A program made the position numbers and the translations under genes. Below, piece by piece: positions 45,512-47,260 of a DNA stretch of 47,260 nucleotides. The notes beneath the pieces are model-generated. The model did no database searches and was not told where the DNA came from. It saw only the letters and a list, made by a program, of their open reading frames with translations. The first letter of the stretch is position 1, and every line of letters starts with the position of its first letter. This DNA comes from Cyanophora paradoxa (lineage: Eukaryota; Glaucocystophyceae; Cyanophorales; Cyanophoraceae): positions 1-47,260 of the forward strand of contig QPMI01000481.1 in NCBI GenBank assembly GCA_004431415.1. The letters are read 5' to 3'.

Positions 45512-46493
45512 ATGACGAGCGTCGCGGGCATCGTCGAGTACATCGCGCGCACGGAGGGCCCCGACACCTCCGCCGCCGTCGGCGCCGACATCGAGAACGG
45601 CGGCTGGACGAGACCCTCGCCGCTTCGGCTCCTGTGCCGCCCCTACTCCTACAAGCTCGGCGGCGTCTGGCAGACCTACATCCGCGGCATCGTCCCAAGG
45701 CCCCGCTCTCCCTCGGCGAGAGCCAGCCGCGCTGGAGGCGATCGCGATCCCCGTCGCCCAGTTCAAGGACCCGGCGCCCGACGTCGGGCCCTTCCTCGTC
45801 AAGCCCCACACCAAGGCAAGGGCAAGCGCACCCGCAACTCGGCGCCGGCCTTCCTCCCGCCCAGCCCCCCGCCACGGCCCCCCAGCAGCGCCCCGGCCAG
45901 CAGCGCATCGACGAGATGCTGCCGCGCCAGGTCCGGCCCCGCGTACCCCCCGCCTTCCCTCCCGTACCCCCCTCCCCCCGCCCCCCTCCTGATCCAGGGC
46001 AGGGTACCCCGACGAACGGCGGCGCGGGCACCGAGCGGCTACGGGAGCTCGGCCTCCTCCGCGAGCGCCGACGGCCCCAGCCCCCTCCCCGGCCCCGGCG
46101 CCGTCCTCACCGCGATCCAGGGCTTCGGGGCCAGCAGGAGGCCGAGCGGCGGGCGCTGGCGGCGCGCCAGGCGCGCGAGGCGGAGGAGCGGCGCCAGGCC
46201 CTCTGGGCCCAGCGCCTGCAGGCCACCATCGCCTTCCGCGCCGAGCTGGACTCCGGCTTCCGCGCCGGCCAGATCGCCGGGCGGAGGCCTCGGAGCGCTG
46301 GCGGGCGTTCGAGGCGGAGTCGGCGGGCTGGCGAAGGCCTCGGCTACAGCTACCGGCGCCGTGCCCTGCTCAAGGACTACGCGTCGCGGCACAGGCGCGC
46401 GAGGCCTCGCGGGCGGAGATCGACGCGGCGGAGGAGCAGGCGGCGCGCGAGGAGGCCGAGGACAACGCGCGCTTCCGGCACCTGCACCACTGA
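45512..46493 (+). CDS. Coiled-coil protein following the helicase
   Basis: ATG at 45512 lies one base after the helicase stop codon (TAACATG). It reads MTSVAGIVEYIARTEGPDTS and YSYKLGGVWQTYIRGIV. After a shift come AIAIPVAQFKDPAPDVGPFL, a Pro-rich linker, and a long charged helix (AERRALAARQAREAEERRQA, then FRAELDSGFRAG) ending AAREEAEDNARFRHLHH at 46493. At least three one-base shifts are needed. With such spacing it may actually be the C-terminal part of the helicase protein, separated by a one-base error or lesion at 45508. No family recognised. Confidence 0.4.
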
Positions 46494-46542
46494 GGCCCGA
46501 GGCGGTATTTTTTCTCACTCCCTCCCTCAATTCGGTCCCGCG

Positions 46543-46732
46543 ATGGCCTTCGAAGCTTATCCTGCCCACTACTCGCTAGGAGCCCTGGCCGCGACCCTCA
46601 CCTGGCTCCTCGGCCGCACCACCCACGGCCTCGGCGGTCATAGGCGTGGGCTTCGGCTACGCCGCCAAGTCCCTCTACGCCCCCGGCGGCGCCTCGCAGG
46701 CGGCGGCCGGCATGCGCCCCGCCGGGCGCTAA
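46543..46732 (+). CDS. Small membrane protein, about 62 residues
   Basis: MAFEAYPAHYSLGALAATLT then WLLGR, followed after a one-base shift near 46640 by AVIGVGFGYAAKSLYAPGGA and a Gln/Ala tail ending RPAGR. One or two hydrophobic helices (about residues 11-24 and 33-43) with short polar ends. Tiny one- or two-helix proteins next to replication genes are common in DNA viruses as minor virion membrane proteins, but length and helix alone do not prove that role. It starts 50 bases after the preceding stop codon. Confidence 0.45.
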
Positions 46733-46828
46733 CTTTTCAAAGTTCATTCTCCCCTCCCCCTTTTCCGAGTTTCCGAGTCCGTTGGCGTTCCCTTTTAAAT
46801 TTTCTTCATTCTCGTTACACGTTCGAAG

Positions 46829-47260
46829 ATGTCGAGCGCGGTAGAGAAGCTGCTTGCACCGTGTTCAAATCGGATTCGCGATGCAGCAAGATCGGCGAGG
46901 CGGCGAGGCTAAGGGCGGGCGGCGGCGGAGGGGCCCAGGGTGAAGGCGGCGGATCCCGCGCCGCCGTCGCTGAAAACGATCAAGGGGCGGGCAAGGCAGG
47001 AGCGTGGGGCGCTGCCCCTCGTGGCGATCGCGCCGGGGCAGAGGGAGGCGGCGCACGCGGCGACGGCGGCGCTCCGCTGGCCCGCGGCGGCAGGCGGAGG
47101 CCTACCCGTGCCTGGGCGGGGGCTGCACCGCCGGCCCGGCCGCCCCTACGCCGTGAGCGCCTACTTCGACGAGGCCAACCGGCTGAGCTGCCAGGAGCTG
47201 TGCGACAACCGCATGCGGCGCGCCGTGGACGGGCACCTGCCGCTGCTGGTGGCGCTGGCG
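46829..47260 (+). CDS. Partial gene running off the right end
   Basis: ATG 46829 opens MSSAVEKLLAPCSNRIRDAA, meets TAA at 46910, and the same frame is then open to the end of the window, ending ...YAVSAYFDEANRLSCQELCD, NRMRRAVDGHLPLLVALA. The last 38 codons look genuinely coding. The 5' part is uncertain: either an intron removes the stop or the start lies elsewhere. No family recognised. A minus-strand frame over 46865-47056 is a shadow of GC-rich sequence. Confidence 0.35.

Noticed and set aside
45890-45930. Possible PCNA-binding box (QQRIDEML)
   Set aside because: The two aromatic residues of the PIP box are missing.

Overview
The window looks like nuclear DNA of a GC-rich microbial eukaryote, probably an alga or other protist. 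Coding sequence is interrupted by short spliceosomal introns (about 55-110 bases) that end in GCAG or TCAG and mostly start GTGCGCC or GTGAGC, and there are no ribosome-binding sites or bacterial operons. I cannot name the species. I found no rRNA, tRNA or CRISPR array, and no transposase, integrase or reverse transcriptase.

Left part, 1-30.3 kb: nested tandem duplication. A unit of about 5 kb occurs twice (about 393-5410 and 5411-10465). A unit of about 12 kb, which starts inside the second copy, also occurs twice (6258-18400 and 18401-30315). As a result, a 40-bp GC-rich minisatellite and a small four-exon gene of unknown function are present three times. A discoidin (F5/8 type C) domain gene with many tiny exons and a repeat-filled non-coding stretch of about 4 kb are present twice. 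A long GC-rich minus-strand gene is present once with its 5' part (28.6-31.0 kb) and once cut off at the duplication junction (16.7-18.4 kb). The copies differ mainly by one-base length changes in G or C runs. These are either sequencing or assembly errors or recent decay.

Middle, 31.0-35.2 kb: two intact genes are transcribed away from each other across a 333-base spacer. On the minus strand is a second discoidin-domain gene (7 exons, including a 12-base microexon and a GC-AG intron, 317 aa). On the plus strand is an F-box protein gene (6 exons, 571 aa). Reading frame is kept across every intron of both.

Right part, 35.6-47.3 kb: a compact block with a viral flavour. It holds two tandem paralogous minus-strand genes of unknown function; an intact, intronless YqaJ-type exonuclease gene; two tandem hairpins; a long multi-exon minus-strand gene; and a divergent plus-strand series that includes a superfamily 3 (D5-like) helicase, a coiled-coil protein and a small one-helix membrane protein. 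An SF3 helicase, a YqaJ nuclease and a small membrane protein together are typical of nucleus-replicating large or mid-size DNA viruses and their integrated relatives (giant viruses, polinton-like viruses, mirusviruses). Here, however, the helicase and its neighbours carry introns like those of the middle genes. My best reading is an endogenous or intron-bearing viral element in an algal or protist genome. No capsid, packaging ATPase or polymerase was recognised, so this stays an inference. Several genes in this block need one or more one-base frame corrections to read through; the F-box, second discoidin and YqaJ genes do not.
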